Positions 25,697 through 35,669 are shown, numbered from the stretch's first letter. The stretch: 64,000 nt of DNA from Polaribacter sp. NJDZ03 (GCF_019263805.1 NZ_CP079195.1:3645001-3709000), one strand, 5' to 3'. Notes: generated by a model not told the origin, from the sequence alone. Made by a program: numbers and translations.

Positions 25697-26128
25697 ATGT
25701 TACAGCCAAAAAGAGTAAAATACCGTAAGGTACAGAAGTCGAAAGGAAATATGACTGGTATTTCTGGTAGAGGAAATCAACTTTCTAATGGAATGTTTGG
25801 TATCAAATCACTAGACCAGAATTTATTAACTTCTCGTCAAATAGAAGCAGCTCGTATCGCGGCAACTCGTCATATGAAAAGAGAAGGTCAGTTATGGATT
25901 AAAGTATTTCCAGACAAGCCTATCACTAAGAAACCTTTAGAGGTACGTATGGGTAAGGGTAAAGGAGCACCAGATCATTTTGTTGCAGTTATTAAACCAG
26001 GTAGAATTTTGTTTGAAATCGGTGGAGTATCGATAGAAGTAGCAAAAGAAGCTTTACGTTTAGCAGCTCAAAAACTTCCTGTAAAAACGAAGTTTGTAGT
26101 AGCAAGAGATTTTGATATTAACGCATAA
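25697..26128 (+). CDS. rplP: 50S ribosomal protein L16
   Basis: 143 residues. It starts [21 protein letters not shown] and contains [24 protein letters not shown] and [21 protein letters not shown]16 helps position A-site tRNA. The Arg in the MGKGKG loop region that is hydroxylated by YcfD in E. coli lies in this conserved stretch. Confidence 0.99.
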   Translation: MLQPKRVKYRKVQKSKGNMTGISGRGNQLSNGMFGIKSLDQNLLTSRQIEAARIAATRHMKREGQLWIKVFPDKPITKKPLEVRMGKGKGAPDHFVAVIKPGRILFEIGGVSIEVAKEALRLAAQKLPVKTKFVVARDFDINA

Positions 26129-26139
26129 TTCTAAATAAA

Positions 26140-26331
26140 ATGAAACAATCTGAAGTAAAAGAATTATCTATAGCTGATCTTAATGAAAAGCTTGGAGCGT
26201 TGCAAAAGAATTATACTGATCTTAAAATGGCTCACGCAATAACTCCTTTGGAGAATCCATTGCAATTGAGAGGTTTAAGAAGAACTGTAGCAAGAATTGC
26301 AACAGAATTAACAAAAAGAGAATTACAATAA
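26140..26331 (+). CDS. rpmC: 50S ribosomal protein L29
   Basis: 63 residues, two long helices. It begins MKQSEVKELSIADLNEKL and ends with the conserved NPLQLRGLRRTVARIATEL pattern. It neighbours L23 at the tunnel exit on the ribosome. An antisense ORF of 145 codons across this region is a shadow of L29, S17 and L14. Confidence 0.98.
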   Translation: MKQSEVKELSIADLNEKLGALQKNYTDLKMAHAITPLENPLQLRGLRRTVARIATELTKRELQ

Positions 26332-26351
26332 TTCTATAGTCAGTTTTAAAG

Positions 26352-26609
26352 ATGGAAAAAAGAAATCTTAGAAAAGAGAGAATTGGTGTTGTTTCTAGTA
26401 ACAAAATGGAAAAATCTATTGTTGTTGCAGAAACTAAGAGAGTAAAGCACCCAATGTACGGTAAATTCGTATTAAAGACGAAGAAGTATGTTGCACACGA
26501 CGAACAGAATGATTGCAACGAAGGAGATACTGTTAGGATCATGGAAACAAGACCTATGAGTAAATCTAAACGTTGGAGATTAGTAGAAATCCTAGAAAGA
26601 GCTAAATAA
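26352..26609 (+). CDS. rpsQ: 30S ribosomal protein S17
   Basis: 85 residues, an OB-fold protein that binds 16S rRNA early in assembly. Conserved segments are [40 protein letters not shown] and [19 protein letters not shown]. The stop codon TAA is followed after one base by the rplN ATG, so translation is probably coupled. Confidence 0.99.
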   Translation: MEKRNLRKERIGVVSSNKMEKSIVVAETKRVKHPMYGKFVLKTKKYVAHDEQNDCNEGDTVRIMETRPMSKSKRWRLVEILERAK

Positions 26610-26610
26610 T

Positions 26611-26979
26611 ATGTTACAGACAGAATCAAGATTAAAAGTCGCAGATAACACTGGAGCAAAAGAAGTTTTAGTGATTAGAGTTTTAGGAGGAACAAGAAAA
26701 CGTTACGCAAGTATTGGAGACAAGATTGTAGTAGCTGTTAAATCTGCAACTCCAAACGGAACTGTAAAAAAAGGTCAAGTATCTAGAGCAGTTGTTGTGA
26801 GAACGAAGAAAGAAGTAAGACGTAAAGACGGATCATACATCAGATTTGATGATAACGCTTGTGTACTTTTAAATCCTACAGAGGAGATGAGAGGAACTCG
26901 TGTATTTGGACCTGTTGCACGTGAACTTCGTGAGAAACAATTCATGAAAATAGTATCATTAGCACCTGAAGTGCTTTAA
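26611..26979 (+). CDS. rplN: 50S ribosomal protein L14
   Basis: 122 residues, the standard length. It begins [20 protein letters not shown] and contains [25 protein letters not shown] and [16 protein letters not shown]14 forms an inter-subunit bridge and is the docking site for the silencing factor RsfS. Confidence 0.99.
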   Translation: MLQTESRLKVADNTGAKEVLVIRVLGGTRKRYASIGDKIVVAVKSATPNGTVKKGQVSRAVVVRTKKEVRRKDGSYIRFDDNACVLLNPTEEMRGTRVFGPVARELREKQFMKIVSLAPEVL

Positions 26980-26992
26980 ATCATTATACAAG

Positions 26993-27295
26993 ATGAAGAA
27001 GTTCAAATTAAAATCAGGAGATACTGTAAAAGTAATTGCAGGAGATCATAAAGGATCTGAAGGAAAGGTTTTACAAATCATTAAAGAGAAGGATAGAGTT
27101 TTAGTAGAAGGTGTTAACTTAGTTTCTAAGCACACTAAACCTAGCGCTCAAAACCCTCAAGGTGGTATTGTAAAGAAAGAAGCTTCACTTCATATATCTA
27201 ACTTAATGTTAGTAGAAGATGGTGTAGCTGTGAGAGTAGGTTATAAGGTTGATGGAGATACTAAGACTAGAGTCTCTAAAAAAACTAAAAAATAA
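26993..27295 (+). CDS. rplX: 50S ribosomal protein L24
   Basis: 100 residues with an N-terminal KOW motif ([20 protein letters not shown]) and the conserved [19 protein letters not shown] segment. It is an assembly initiator for the 50S subunit. The gene sits between rplN and rplE as in other bacteria. Confidence 0.99.
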   Translation: MKKFKLKSGDTVKVIAGDHKGSEGKVLQIIKEKDRVLVEGVNLVSKHTKPSAQNPQGGIVKKEASLHISNLMLVEDGVAVRVGYKVDGDTKTRVSKKTKK

Positions 27296-27303
27296 GAATA
27301 ATC

Positions 27304-27855
27304 ATGAGTTACGTACCAAGATTAAAAGCAGAATACAAGGAAAGAGTTATAAGTGCTCTTACTGAAGAATTCAGTTATAAGAATGTAATGCAAGTGCCAA
27401 AATTAGAAAAAATAGTTGTTTCTAAAGGTGTTGGTGCTGCAATTGCAGATAAGAAATTAATAGATTATGCTTTAGAAGAGTTGACTAAAATTACTGGTCA
27501 AAAGGCTGTTTCTACAATGTCTAAAAAAGATATTGCTGCATTTAAATTACGTAAAGGAATGCCAATTGGTGTTAAAGTTACTTTACGTGGAGATAAAATG
27601 TATGAATTTTTAGATAGATTAGTTACCGCTTCTTTACCACGTGTAAGAGACTTTAACGGTATAAAAGCTAATGGTTTTGATGGAAGAGGTAATTACAATT
27701 TAGGTATTACTGAACAAATCATCTACCCAGAGATTAATATTGATCAAGTTAAAAAAATTAGTGGAATGGATATTACATTTGTAACATCTGCAGCTACTGA
27801 TAAAGAAGCTAAATCATTATTAGGAGAATTAGGTTTACCATTCAAAAAAAATTAA
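27304..27855 (+). CDS. rplE: 50S ribosomal protein L5
   Basis: 183 residues that bind 5S rRNA in the central protuberance. It starts [20 protein letters not shown] and contains [22 protein letters not shown] and [20 protein letters not shown]. The rpsN start is only 3 bases after the stop. In E. coli the spc-operon repressor S8 binds the start of this gene; here S8 has its own upstream promoter instead. Confidence 0.99.
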   Translation: MSYVPRLKAEYKERVISALTEEFSYKNVMQVPKLEKIVVSKGVGAAIADKKLIDYALEELTKITGQKAVSTMSKKDIAAFKLRKGMPIGVKVTLRGDKMYEFLDRLVTASLPRVRDFNGIKANGFDGRGNYNLGITEQIIYPEINIDQVKKISGMDITFVTSAATDKEAKSLLGELGLPFKKN

Positions 27856-27858
27856 GAA

Positions 27859-28128
27859 ATGGCTAAAGAATCAATGAAAGCGCGTGAGCGTAAGAGAGCA
27901 GCAACTGTTGCAAAATATGCTGAAAAGAGAAAAGCTTTAAAAGAAGCTGGAGACTATGATGCATTGCAAAAATTACCTAAAAACGCTTCACCAGTTAGAA
28001 TGCATAATAGATGTAAATTAACTGGACGTCCAAAAGGATATATGAGACAATTTGGTTTATCTCGTGTTACTTTTAGAGAAATGGCCAATCAAGGTTTAAT
28101 ACCAGGTGTTAAAAAGGCATCTTGGTAG
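27859..28128 (+). CDS. rpsN: 30S ribosomal protein S14 (zinc-independent form)
   Basis: 89 residues. It is the C-minus form: it lacks the two CxxC pairs of zinc-binding S14 and has [23 protein letters not shown] instead. Last gene of the rplC transcript, because a terminator hairpin follows within 65 bases. Confidence 0.98.
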   Translation: MAKESMKARERKRAATVAKYAEKRKALKEAGDYDALQKLPKNASPVRMHNRCKLTGRPKGYMRQFGLSRVTFREMANQGLIPGVKKASW

Positions 28129-28156
28129 ATAATTTTAAATAAAGCTCAAATATAAA

Positions 28157-28192
28157 AATAGAATGTGTATCTTTGCACGCTCTATTTTTTTT
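28157..28192 (+). terminator. Hairpin terminator after rpsN with the rpsH -7 box as its loop
   Basis: AATAGA-A-TGTG (28157-28167) pairs with CACG-C-TCTATT (28176-28186), with one A-C mismatch and one G-T wobble. Six further T follow. The 8-base loop is TATCTTTG, a perfect TAnnTTTG promoter element. Shorter and weaker than the rpsJ terminator. Confidence 0.65.
28168..28175 (+). promoter_or_regulatory. -7 element of a promoter for rpsH and the spc/alpha genes
   Basis: TATCTTTG matches TAnnTTTG exactly. At the 19-bp spacing the upstream sequence is CTCA, so the -33 element is poor. The predicted start near 28182 leaves about 110 bases of leader before rpsH. Confidence 0.6.
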
Positions 28193-28292
28193 GAGTATAA
28201 GAATTTTAACTGATTATAGGTTCATTTATCACAGAGAAATCTGTAGCATAAATAGAGATATTTGAAAACCGTAATCGCAATTTTATATAAAT

Positions 28293-28691
28293 ATGTATAC
28301 AGATCCAATCGCGGATTTTCTTACTAGAGTAAGAAATGCAATCGCAGCAGGACACAGAGTAGTGGAAATTCCGGCTTCAAACTTGAAGAAGGAAATGACT
28401 AAAATTTTGTTTGATCAAGGGTATATTTTAAGCTACCAGTTCAATGACGATAAAGTTCAAGGGACAATTAAGATCGCTTTAAAGTACGAAAGAGAAACAA
28501 AAGAATCAGTAATTAGAAAGATTCAACGAATCAGTACACCAGGTTTACGTAAATATGTTGGCTCTACAGAGATGCCAAGAGTATTAAACGGACTTGGAAT
28601 TGCTATTGTTTCTACATCTAAGGGTGTAATGACAAACAAAAAAGCACGTCAAGAGAATGTTGGAGGAGAAGTTTTATGTTATGTTTATTAA
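28293..28691 (+). CDS. rpsH: 30S ribosomal protein S8
   Basis: 132 residues beginning [21 protein letters not shown], with [25 protein letters not shown] near the end. It binds the central domain of 16S rRNA. It heads a transcript of its own according to the promoter signals, with a 110-base leader that may carry a regulatory structure. It is followed 9 bp later by rplF. Confidence 0.99.
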   Translation: MYTDPIADFLTRVRNAIAAGHRVVEIPASNLKKEMTKILFDQGYILSYQFNDDKVQGTIKIALKYERETKESVIRKIQRISTPGLRKYVGSTEMPRVLNGLGIAIVSTSKGVMTNKKARQENVGGEVLCYVY

Positions 28692-28700
28692 TCTATAGAA

Positions 28701-29246
28701 ATGAGTAGAATTGGAAAAAATCCTGTTAGCATTTCACAAGGTGTAGATGTTAACGTAAAAGACAATGTTGTTACTGTTAAAGGGAAATTAGGTGAGTTAA
28801 CTCAGACTATTTCTAAAGGAATTACAGTATCAATTGAAGATGGTATTATCACTTTAGATAGAGCATCAGAAAGTAAAGACCATAAAGCACAACATGGTTT
28901 AATGAGAGCTTTAATCGCAAATATGATTGAAGGTGTAAGTAAAGGTTGGACTAAAGATTTAGAATTGGTAGGTGTAGGTTATAGAGCATCTAATCAAGGA
29001 CAAAAATTAGATTTAGCTTTAGGTTTCTCTCATAATATTGTTCTAGAGATAGCTCCAGAAGTTAAAATAGAAACAGTATCTGAGAAAGGGAAAAACCCGA
29101 TCATTAAATTATCTTCATTTGACAAACAATTAGTTGGTCAAATAGCTGCAAAGATTCGTTCTTTCAGAGCACCAGAGCCTTATAAAGGTAAAGGAGTTAA
29201 GTTTGTTGGTGAAATATTAAGAAGAAAAGCAGGTAAATCTGCATAA
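28701..29246 (+). CDS. rplF: 50S ribosomal protein L6
   Basis: 181 residues with the duplicated L6 fold. It begins [17 protein letters not shown] and has the conserved [24 protein letters not shown] and the C-terminal [22 protein letters not shown] outline. L6 lies near the factor-binding site at the base of the L7/L12 stalk. Confidence 0.99.
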   Translation: MSRIGKNPVSISQGVDVNVKDNVVTVKGKLGELTQTISKGITVSIEDGIITLDRASESKDHKAQHGLMRALIANMIEGVSKGWTKDLELVGVGYRASNQGQKLDLALGFSHNIVLEIAPEVKIETVSEKGKNPIIKLSSFDKQLVGQIAAKIRSFRAPEPYKGKGVKFVGEILRRKAGKSA

Positions 29247-29257
29247 TATATAGCATT

Positions 29258-29608
29258 ATGGCATTATCAAAGCTACAAAGAAGAGCTAGAATTAAGCGTA
29301 GAATTAGAAAAATTGTTTCTGGTACTGCTACTAAACCAAGATTATCGGTTTACAGAAGTAACAAGGAAATTTACGCTCAATTAGTAGACGATGTAAACGG
29401 AGTGACATTAGCTTCAGTTTCATCTAGAAATAAAGAAATAAACGCAAGTACTAAAATCGAGGCAGCTACAGCAGTTGGTAAATTAATCGCTGAAAAAGCT
29501 ACTAAAGCAGGAGTTGAAACAATCGCTTTCGATAGAAACGGGTATTTATATCACGGTAGAGTTAAAGTATTAGCAGACGCTGCAAGAGAAGCGGGTTTAA
29601 AATTTTAA
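29258..29608 (+). CDS. rplR: 50S ribosomal protein L18
   Basis: 116 residues that bind 5S rRNA. The basic N-terminus [18 protein letters not shown] and the conserved [42 protein letters not shown] pattern identify it. Six bases separate it from rpsE. Confidence 0.99.
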   Translation: MALSKLQRRARIKRRIRKIVSGTATKPRLSVYRSNKEIYAQLVDDVNGVTLASVSSRNKEINASTKIEAATAVGKLIAEKATKAGVETIAFDRNGYLYHGRVKVLADAAREAGLKF

Positions 29609-29614
29609 GAAATT

Positions 29615-30136
29615 ATGCAAGGATATAAAAACGTAGAAAGAGTAAAACCTAGTGGGTTAGATCTTGTAGATAGATTAGTAGGAGTACAACGTGTTACTAA
29701 AGTAACAAAAGGTGGTAGAGCATTTGGTTTCTCTGCAATCGTAGTTGTTGGAGATAGTAATGGTGTTGTTGGACATGGTTTAGGTAAATCTAAAGATGTT
29801 GCATCTGCAATTGCAAAAGCAATTGAAGACGCAAAGAAAAATTTAGTTAGAATTCCTATTTTAGATGCAACTTTACCTCATGAACAAAAAGGTAAATTTG
29901 GTGGAGCTAAAGTTTTTCTTAAGCCTGCATCTCATGGTACTGGAGTTATTGCTGGTGGTGCTGTAAGGCACGTACTAGAGTCAGTTGGTATTCATGATGT
30001 ATTATCAAAATCTCAAGGATCATCAAATCCTCATAACGTAGTTAAGGCAACTTTTAATGCTTTATTACAATTACGTAGTGCAGCAGGTATTGCTAAACAA
30101 AGAGGGATTTCTTTAGACAAAGTATTTAACGGATAA
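29615..30136 (+). CDS. rpsE: 30S ribosomal protein S5
   Basis: 173 residues. The double-stranded RNA-binding-like N-terminal domain contains [19 protein letters not shown] and [20 protein letters not shown]. The C-terminal domain contains [21 protein letters not shown]5 contributes to accuracy and to the mRNA entry channel. Confidence 0.99.
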   Translation: MQGYKNVERVKPSGLDLVDRLVGVQRVTKVTKGGRAFGFSAIVVVGDSNGVVGHGLGKSKDVASAIAKAIEDAKKNLVRIPILDATLPHEQKGKFGGAKVFLKPASHGTGVIAGGAVRHVLESVGIHDVLSKSQGSSNPHNVVKATFNALLQLRSAAGIAKQRGISLDKVFNG

Positions 30137-30147
30137 ACCTAAGAACG

Positions 30148-30330
30148 ATGGCAAGAATAAAAGTTACACAAGTAAAAAGTCAAATCGGACGTCTACAAAG
30201 TCAAAAGAGAACTTTAGAGGCATTAGGTTTACGTAAAATGAACCAAACTGTAGAGCATGAGGCAACTCCTTCTATAGTTGGTATGGTAAATACAGTTAAA
30301 CACTTAGTTTCTTTCGAAGAAATTAAATAA
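30148..30330 (+). CDS. rpmD: 50S ribosomal protein L30
   Basis: 60 residues, the short bacterial form. MARIKVTQVKSQIGRLQSQK and LGLRKMNQTVEHEATPSIVG are diagnostic. It sits between rpsE and rplO in the normal order. Confidence 0.98.
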   Translation: MARIKVTQVKSQIGRLQSQKRTLEALGLRKMNQTVEHEATPSIVGMVNTVKHLVSFEEIK

Positions 30331-30343
30331 GATATTTAAAAAA

Positions 30344-30793
30344 ATGAGTTTACATAATTTAACACCGGCAGAAGGTTCCATTAAAAAAGGAAAAAGAATT
30401 GCAAGGGGTGAAGGATCTGGAAAAGGTGGTACCGCTACAAGAGGTCACAACGGACAGAAATCTCGTTCTGGTTATTCTAAAAAGATTGGTTTTGAGGGAG
30501 GGCAAATGCCGCTTCAAAGACGTGTACCAAAATTTGGTTTCACAAATATTAATCGTGTTGAATATCAAGGTATCAATATCGATAAATTACAATCTTTAGT
30601 TGATAGTGGAAAGATAACAGATACAGTTACTTTAGATACTTTAATTGCTAATAGATTGGCAAGGAAAAACGACTTAATTAAAATATTAGGGAGTGGTGAG
30701 TTAAAAGCTAAATTAAATATAACTGTACATAAATTTACAGCAACAGCAAAAGCAGCTATCGAAGCGGCTGGAGGAGAAGCTGTTACTTTATAA
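30344..30793 (+). CDS. rplO: 50S ribosomal protein L15
   Basis: 149 residues. The Gly-rich N-terminal arm includes RGEGSGKGGTATRGHNGQKS, followed by GFEGGQMPLQRRVPKFGF. The globular C-terminal domain has the conserved AKAAIEAAGGEA end. It is a late 50S assembly protein, and here it is followed 10 bp later by secY. Confidence 0.99.
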   Translation: MSLHNLTPAEGSIKKGKRIARGEGSGKGGTATRGHNGQKSRSGYSKKIGFEGGQMPLQRRVPKFGFTNINRVEYQGINIDKLQSLVDSGKITDTVTLDTLIANRLARKNDLIKILGSGELKAKLNITVHKFTATAKAAIEAAGGEAVTL

Positions 30794-30803
30794 CATCCCG
30801 TAA

Positions 30804-32129
30804 ATGATGAATTTTATTAATAGATTAAAAGAGATTTTCAGTATTGAGGAGTTGAAAAATAAAATTCTTCTTACAATCGGTTTAATAGCTGTGTATCGTT
30901 TTATGGCTTCTGTTCCATTACCTGGAATAGATCCATTACAACTTTCAGCTTTAAAAGAGAGTACTTCTGGAGGTCTTTTAGGTTTATTGAATGCATTTAC
31001 AGGAGGAGCATTTGCTAGAGCGTCAGTAATGGCACTTGGTATTATGCCTTATATTTCAGCGTCTATTGTTGTTCAGTTAATGGGAATTGCGGTTCCTTAT
31101 TTACAAAAACTTCAAAAAGATGGCGAAAGTGGACGTAAAAAAATTACACAAATAACAAGATGGTTAACAATAGGTATTACGTTAGTGCAAGCACCTACGT
31201 ATATTACTGCTATTAAAACTCAATTTGGTTTAGGACCAGAGGCTTTTTTAGTAAGTGGAGCTACTTTTTGGGTATCATCAATTATCATTTTAACCGCCGG
31301 AACAATTTTTGCAATGTGGTTAGGTGAGCGTATTACAGACAAAGGTGTTGGTAATGGTATTTCATTATTAATTACTGTAGGTATTATTGCTAACTTTCCA
31401 GCTGCATTTTTACAAGAGTTTGTTGCTAAAACAACAAATGCGGGTGCAGGTGGTATTATGATGGTTTTAATAGAAATGATTGTTTGGTTTGTAGTAATTT
31501 TATTAACTGTGCTATTAGTTACTGCGGTTCGAAAGATTGCAGTTCAATATGCTAGAAGAACAGTTGTAGGAAATGTTCAAAACGTTGCAGGTTCAAGAGA
31601 TTATATTCCTTTGAAGTTAAATGCAGCAGGTGTTATGCCTATTATCTTTGCTCAAGCAATTATGTTTTTACCAGTTGCTTTGGCTCAGAGATTTCCAGCA
31701 ATTGCTAGTTTACAGGATATGAATGGTTTATGGTACAATGTTATTTTTGCATTGTTAATTGTCATTTTTAGTTATTTCTATACTGCTATTACTATTCCTA
31801 CGAATAAAATGGCGGATGATTTAAAAAGAAGTGGTGGTTTTATACCAGGAATTAGACCAGGAAAAGACACAGCAGATAGATTAGATTCTGTATTATCTAG
31901 AATTACGTTCCCAGGATCGTTATTTTTAGCAGCATTATCAATCTTACCATCAATTGTAGTTCAGTTTGGAGTACAACAGAGTTGGGCCATGTTTTATGGT
32001 GGTACATCATTAATAATTATGGTTGGAGTTGCAATTGATACGTTGCAACAAATTAATTCGTACTTATTAAATCGTCATTATGATGGTTTAATGAAAGCGG
32101 GAAATAGCAACAGAAAATCGAATAAATAA
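30804..32129 (+). CDS. secY: Preprotein translocase subunit SecY
   Basis: 441 residues with ten predicted transmembrane helices, the channel of the Sec system in the inner membrane. The start region [27 protein letters not shown], the plug-region [22 protein letters not shown], and the cytosolic loop residues RMPGIRPG-like [17 protein letters not shown] are present in outline. A second ATG lies at 30807 and could be the true start. It has the usual place between rplO and infA; the adk and map genes found here in some bacteria are absent. Confidence 0.98.
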   Translation: MMNFINRLKEIFSIEELKNKILLTIGLIAVYRFMASVPLPGIDPLQLSALKESTSGGLLGLLNAFTGGAFARASVMALGIMPYISASIVVQLMGIAVPYLQKLQKDGESGRKKITQITRWLTIGITLVQAPTYITAIKTQFGLGPEAFLVSGATFWVSSIIILTAGTIFAMWLGERITDKGVGNGISLLITVGIIANFPAAFLQEFVAKTTNAGAGGIMMVLIEMIVWFVVILLTVLLVTAVRKIAVQYARRTVVGNVQNVAGSRDYIPLKLNAAGVMPIIFAQAIMFLPVALAQRFPAIASLQDMNGLWYNVIFALLIVIFSYFYTAITIPTNKMADDLKRSGGFIPGIRPGKDTADRLDSVLSRITFPGSLFLAALSILPSIVVQFGVQQSWAMFYGGTSLIIMVGVAIDTLQQINSYLLNRHYDGLMKAGNSNRKSNK

Positions 32130-32130
32130 T

Positions 32131-32346
32131 ATGGCTAAACAATCAGCAATTCAGCAAGACGGAACAATTACAGAAGCATTATCTAATGCAATGTTTCGTG
32201 TAGAATTAGAAAATGGACATATTGTTACGGCACACATTTCTGGTAAAATGCGTATGCATTATATCAAATTATTACCTGGAGATAAGGTGAAATTAGAAAT
32301 GAGCCCATACGATTTATCAAAGGCAAGAATTACTTACAGATACTAA
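32131..32346 (+). CDS. infA: Translation initiation factor IF-1
   Basis: 71 residues, an S1-type OB fold. It begins [20 protein letters not shown] and includes [20 protein letters not shown] and [21 protein letters not shown]. It binds the A site of the 30S subunit during initiation. One base follows the secY stop before its ATG, suggesting coupling. Confidence 0.99.
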   Translation: MAKQSAIQQDGTITEALSNAMFRVELENGHIVTAHISGKMRMHYIKLLPGDKVKLEMSPYDLSKARITYRY

Positions 32347-32359
32347 AAAAACAAAACAG

Positions 32360-32476
32360 ATGAAAGTTAGAGCATCAGTTAAAAAAAGAAGTGCCGACTG
32401 CAAAATAGTTCGCAGGAAAGGTAGATTATACGTGATTAATAAACAAAATCCTAGATTTAAACAAAGACAAGGGTAA
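32360..32476 (+). CDS. rpmJ: 50S ribosomal protein L36 (zinc-free form)
   Basis: A 38-residue protein, [20 protein letters not shown] followed by [18 protein letters not shown]. In the zinc form four ligands lie at about positions 11, 14, 27 and 33 (Cys, Cys, Cys, His). Here they are Ser11, Cys14, Asn27 and Phe33, so only one ligand remains and zinc binding is not expected. This C-minus form is common in Bacteroidota. Its TAA overlaps the rpsM ATG by one base. Confidence 0.97.
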   Translation: MKVRASVKKRSADCKIVRRKGRLYVINKQNPRFKQRQG

Positions 32477-32841
32477 TGGCAAGAATAGCAGGTATTGATA
32501 TTCCAAAGAATAAAAGAGGTGTTATCGCATTAACTTACATCTTTGGTATAGGAAGCAGCAGAGCAATTAAAGTTCTAGCAGAAGCAAAAGTAGATGAGAG
32601 CATTAAAGTTCAAGATTGGACAGATGATCAAATCGCAGCAATTAGAGAACAAGTAGGATCTTTCACTATTGAAGGTGAACTACGTTCTGAGGTACAGATT
32701 AACATCAAACGTTTGATGGATATCGGTTGTCAAAGAGGTATTCGTCATAGACTTGGTCTTCCTTTAAGAGGACAAAGAACTAAGAATAACTCTCGTACAA
32801 GAAAAGGTAAGAGAAAAACTGTAGCTAACAAGAAAAAATAA
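32476..32841 (+). CDS. rpsM: 30S ribosomal protein S13
   Basis: 121 residues starting [21 protein letters not shown]. The conserved [10 protein letters not shown] helix and the C-terminal [21 protein letters not shown] tail, which reaches the P-site tRNA, are intact. First gene of the classical alpha operon, overlapping rpmJ by one base. Confidence 0.99.
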   Translation: MARIAGIDIPKNKRGVIALTYIFGIGSSRAIKVLAEAKVDESIKVQDWTDDQIAAIREQVGSFTIEGELRSEVQINIKRLMDIGCQRGIRHRLGLPLRGQRTKNNSRTRKGKRKTVANKKK

Positions 32842-32918
32842 GTTAGATAAAGTAATAAAGATCTAATAATAGTCTTGACTATAAAGTTAGAAAACTAAAT
32901 TACTAAAACTGAAAAATT

Positions 32919-33302
32919 ATGGCAAAAGCAAGTTCAAAAAAGCGTAAAGTAATAATTGATGCTATTGGAGAGGCGCACGTAACTGCATCTTTTAACAATA
33001 TCATTATTTCTTTAACAAATAAAAAAGGTGACGTTATTTCTTGGTCATCTGCTGGTAAAATGGGTTTTAGAGGTTCTAAAAAGAATACTCCATATGCAGC
33101 TCAATTAGCCGCAGAAGATTGTGCAAACGTTGCAAAAGAAGCAGGTTTACGTAAAGTAAAAGTGTATGTAAAAGGACCGGGTAATGGTAGAGAATCTGCT
33201 ATTAGATCTATTCATAATGCAGGTATTGAAGTAACAGAAATTATTGATGTTACACCTATTCCTCATAATGGATGTCGTCCACCGAAGAGAAGAAGAGTAT
33301 AA
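32919..33302 (+). CDS. rpsK: 30S ribosomal protein S11
   Basis: 127 residues. It includes [43 protein letters not shown] and the end [18 protein letters not shown]11 forms part of the mRNA exit platform. The gaps on both sides (77 and 82 bp) are long for this cluster, and the downstream one contains a structured RNA element. Confidence 0.99.
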   Translation: MAKASSKKRKVIIDAIGEAHVTASFNNIIISLTNKKGDVISWSSAGKMGFRGSKKNTPYAAQLAAEDCANVAKEAGLRKVKVYVKGPGNGRESAIRSIHNAGIEVTEIIDVTPIPHNGCRPPKRRRV

Positions 33303-33318
33303 TTTAATTTTTTAACTT

Positions 33319-33368
33319 GATAGGAACAAGATTATCGAAGGAGAAAGCCTTAATTCATAATCCCTATC
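33319..33368 (+). ncRNA. Structured RNA element in the rpsK-rpsD gap, candidate S4 leader
   Basis: Three stacked stems: GATAGG (33319-33324) with CCTATC (33363-33368); GATTAT (33330-33335) with ATAATC (33357-33362); AAGG (33338-33341) with CCTT (33348-33351) closing a 6-base loop. The first two stems are contiguous on the 3' side and separated by a 5-base bulge AACAA on the 5' side. No T-run follows, so it is not a terminator. It lies 16 bases before the rpsD start. S4 autoregulates ribosomal operons in other bacteria, which makes a binding site for S4 the first hypothesis. Confidence 0.6.
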
Positions 33369-33384
33369 TATAACAACAAAAGAA

Positions 33385-33990
33385 ATGGCAAGATATACAG
33401 GACCAAAAACTAAAATTGCTCGTAAGTTTGGTGAAGCAATTTTTGGAGAAGATAAAAACTTCGAAAAAAGAAATTTCCCTCCAGGACAGCATGGAAATGC
33501 AAGAAGAAGAGGAAAGAAATCTGAATATGCAACTCAATTAATGGAGAAGCAAAAAGCGAAATATACTTATGGTATTTTAGAGCGTCAATTCAGTAACTTG
33601 TTTAAACAAGCACAAGCTGCTTCTGGGATTACAGGTGAAATCTTATTACAATTATGTGAATCTCGTTTAGATAATGTTGTTTACAGAATGGGGGTTTCTA
33701 ACTCTAGAAGTGGAGCTCGTCAATTAGTTTCTCACAGACACATTACTGTTAATGGAGAAATAGTTAACATACCTTCTTATAGTTTAAATGAAGGAGATGT
33801 TGTAGCTGTAAGAGAGAAATCTAAATCTTTAAGTGCTATTGAAAATGCATTAGCTTCTAACAGCAATGTTTTCGAATGGTTAACTTGGAACACAGATACT
33901 AAATCTGGAACTTTTGTAAAAGCACCAGAAAGATTACAAATTCCAGAAAACATCAAAGAACAATTAATCGTAGAATTATATTCTAAGTAA
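33385..33990 (+). CDS. rpsD: 30S ribosomal protein S4
   Basis: 201 residues. It begins [20 protein letters not shown] and has the S4 RNA-binding domain ([20 protein letters not shown] and [16 protein letters not shown]). There is no Cys-zinc motif at the N-terminus. S4 nucleates 30S assembly and is a known autoregulator in other phyla. Confidence 0.99.
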   Translation: MARYTGPKTKIARKFGEAIFGEDKNFEKRNFPPGQHGNARRRGKKSEYATQLMEKQKAKYTYGILERQFSNLFKQAQAASGITGEILLQLCESRLDNVVYRMGVSNSRSGARQLVSHRHITVNGEIVNIPSYSLNEGDVVAVREKSKSLSAIENALASNSNVFEWLTWNTDTKSGTFVKAPERLQIPENIKEQLIVELYSK

Positions 33991-34020
33991 TAAATTAATC
34001 ACATTGAAATTCGGCCAAAG

Positions 34021-34052
34021 GGTTTATAAACATTTCTTCACGTTTATAAACC
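34021..34052 (+). ncRNA. Perfect 11-bp hairpin between rpsD and rpoA
   Basis: GGTTTATAAAC (34021-34031) and GTTTATAAACC (34042-34052) pair without mismatch around a 10-base loop. A CGG before (34012-34014) and a CCG after (34059-34061) could extend the structure across internal loops. There is no T-run, so it is not a normal terminator. Possible roles are an RNA-processing site, a translational operator for rpoA, or a stability element. Confidence 0.55.
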
Positions 34053-34083
34053 GCGCAACCGAGTAACAATTAAAACGAAGAGA

Positions 34084-35076
34084 ATGGCAATTTTAAATTT
34101 TCAAAAACCAGATAAGGTTATTATGATTGAATCTACTGATTTTACAGGTAGATTTGAGTTTAGACCTTTAGAACCAGGTTTTGGTTTAACAATAGGAAAC
34201 GCTTTAAGAAGAGTTCTTTTATCTTCTTTAGAGGGGTTTGCAATTACATCATTAAGAATTGATGGTGTAGAGCACGAGTTTTCTACTGTATCTGGAGTTG
34301 TAGAAGACGTTACAGAAATTATTTTAAACTTAAAACAAGTTCGTTTTAAGAAACAAATAGAAGAAACAGATAGAGAAACTGTATCTATTTCATTATCTGG
34401 TCAAGAGCAGTTTACTGCAGGAGACTTACAGAAATTTATCTCTGGTTTTCAAGTATTGAATCCAGATTTAGTAATCTGTAACATGGATAAGTCTGTAAAG
34501 TTAAATGCAGAAATTACTATAGAAAAAGGTAGAGGATTTGTGCCTGCAGAAGAAAATAAAAAAGCTTCAGCACCAATAGGAACAATCTTTACAGATTCTA
34601 TCTACACACCAATTAAGAATGTAAAGTATGCAATCGAAAATTTTCGTGTAGAACAAAAAACGGATTATGAGAAATTAGTTTTCGATATCGATACTGATGG
34701 ATCAATCAATCCTAAAGATGCATTAACTGAAGCTGCAAAAATATTAATCCACCACTTTATGTTATTCTCTGATGAGCGTATCACTTTAGAGGCAGATGAA
34801 ATCGCACAAACAGAAACGTATGATGAGGAATCATTACACATGCGTCAGTTATTAAAAACTAGATTAATCGACATGGATTTATCTGTTAGAGCTTTAAATT
34901 GTTTAAAGGCTGCAGAAGTGGATACATTAGGAGATTTAGTTTCTTTTAACAAAAGTGATTTAATGAAGTTTAGAAACTTTGGTAAAAAATCATTAACAGA
35001 ACTAGAAGAATTAGTGATTGTTAAAGGTTTAAGTTTCGGTATGGATTTAACAAAATACAAATTAGATAGAGATTAA
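34084..35076 (+). CDS. rpoA: DNA-directed RNA polymerase alpha subunit
   Basis: 330 residues. The N-terminal dimerisation domain includes [28 protein letters not shown] and the C-terminal domain (about 245-330) includes [26 protein letters not shown] and [16 protein letters not shown]. The C-terminal domain binds regulators and upstream DNA. The gene has the usual place between rpsD and rplQ. Confidence 0.99.
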   Translation: MAILNFQKPDKVIMIESTDFTGRFEFRPLEPGFGLTIGNALRRVLLSSLEGFAITSLRIDGVEHEFSTVSGVVEDVTEIILNLKQVRFKKQIEETDRETVSISLSGQEQFTAGDLQKFISGFQVLNPDLVICNMDKSVKLNAEITIEKGRGFVPAEENKKASAPIGTIFTDSIYTPIKNVKYAIENFRVEQKTDYEKLVFDIDTDGSINPKDALTEAAKILIHHFMLFSDERITLEADEIAQTETYDEESLHMRQLLKTRLIDMDLSVRALNCLKAAEVDTLGDLVSFNKSDLMKFRNFGKKSLTELEELVIVKGLSFGMDLTKYKLDRD

Positions 35077-35136
35077 TTTTTCATAATTTGCTCCTCATAA
35101 CGAGTTGATGCAAGATGAAATTATAAAACAAAGGTC

Positions 35137-35610
35137 ATGAGACACGGAAAAAAGCATAATCATTTAGGAAGAACTACTTCACACAGAAAGGCAATGTTAG
35201 CTAATATGACATGTTCTTTAATAGAACATAAACGTATTAACACTACAGTGGCTAAAGCAAAAGCATTAAGAGTTTTTGCAGAACCATTAATAACAAAGTC
35301 TAAAAGTGATACTACTCACAACAGACGTGTTGTATTTTCTCACTTACGTGATAAATATGCAGTTACAGAATTATTTAAAGAAATCTCTGTAAAAGTAGCA
35401 GATAGACCAGGAGGTTATCTTCGTATTATTAAGTTAGGAAATCGTCAAGGGGATAATGCTCCTATGGCAATGGTAGAATTAGTTGATTACAACGAAATTT
35501 ACAATCCTAATGGTAAAAAAGCTAAGAAAACTACACGTAGAGGAAAAAGTAAAAAAGCAGATACTCCACAGGTAGAAGGAACAGCAACAGAAGAAAAATC
35601 TGAAGAATAA
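35137..35610 (+). CDS. rplQ: 50S ribosomal protein L17
   Basis: 157 residues, longer than the roughly 127 of E. coli because of a charged C-terminal tail ([19 protein letters not shown] and an acidic end). The core starts [20 protein letters not shown] and includes [22 protein letters not shown] and [18 protein letters not shown]. Last gene of the ribosomal cluster, followed by a strong terminator. Confidence 0.99.
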   Translation: MRHGKKHNHLGRTTSHRKAMLANMTCSLIEHKRINTTVAKAKALRVFAEPLITKSKSDTTHNRRVVFSHLRDKYAVTELFKEISVKVADRPGGYLRIIKLGNRQGDNAPMAMVELVDYNEIYNPNGKKAKKTTRRGKSKKADTPQVEGTATEEKSEE

Positions 35611-35633
35611 AAAATGAAAATTTTTTAATTTAT

Positions 35634-35669
35634 ATAAAGGGATAAGCGTTTACGTTTATCCCTTTTTTT
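35634..35669 (+). terminator. Terminator of the ribosomal protein cluster
   Basis: AAAGGGATAAGCG (35636-35648) pairs with CGTTTATCCCTTT through one G-T wobble and a 4-base loop, then continues into seven T. It ends just before the carA -7 box. Confidence 0.9.

Noticed and set aside
26222-26659. 145-codon minus-strand ORF across rpmC, rpsQ and rplN
   Set aside because: A shadow of three well-conserved ribosomal genes; leucine-rich because it is antisense to lysine- and glutamate-rich codons.
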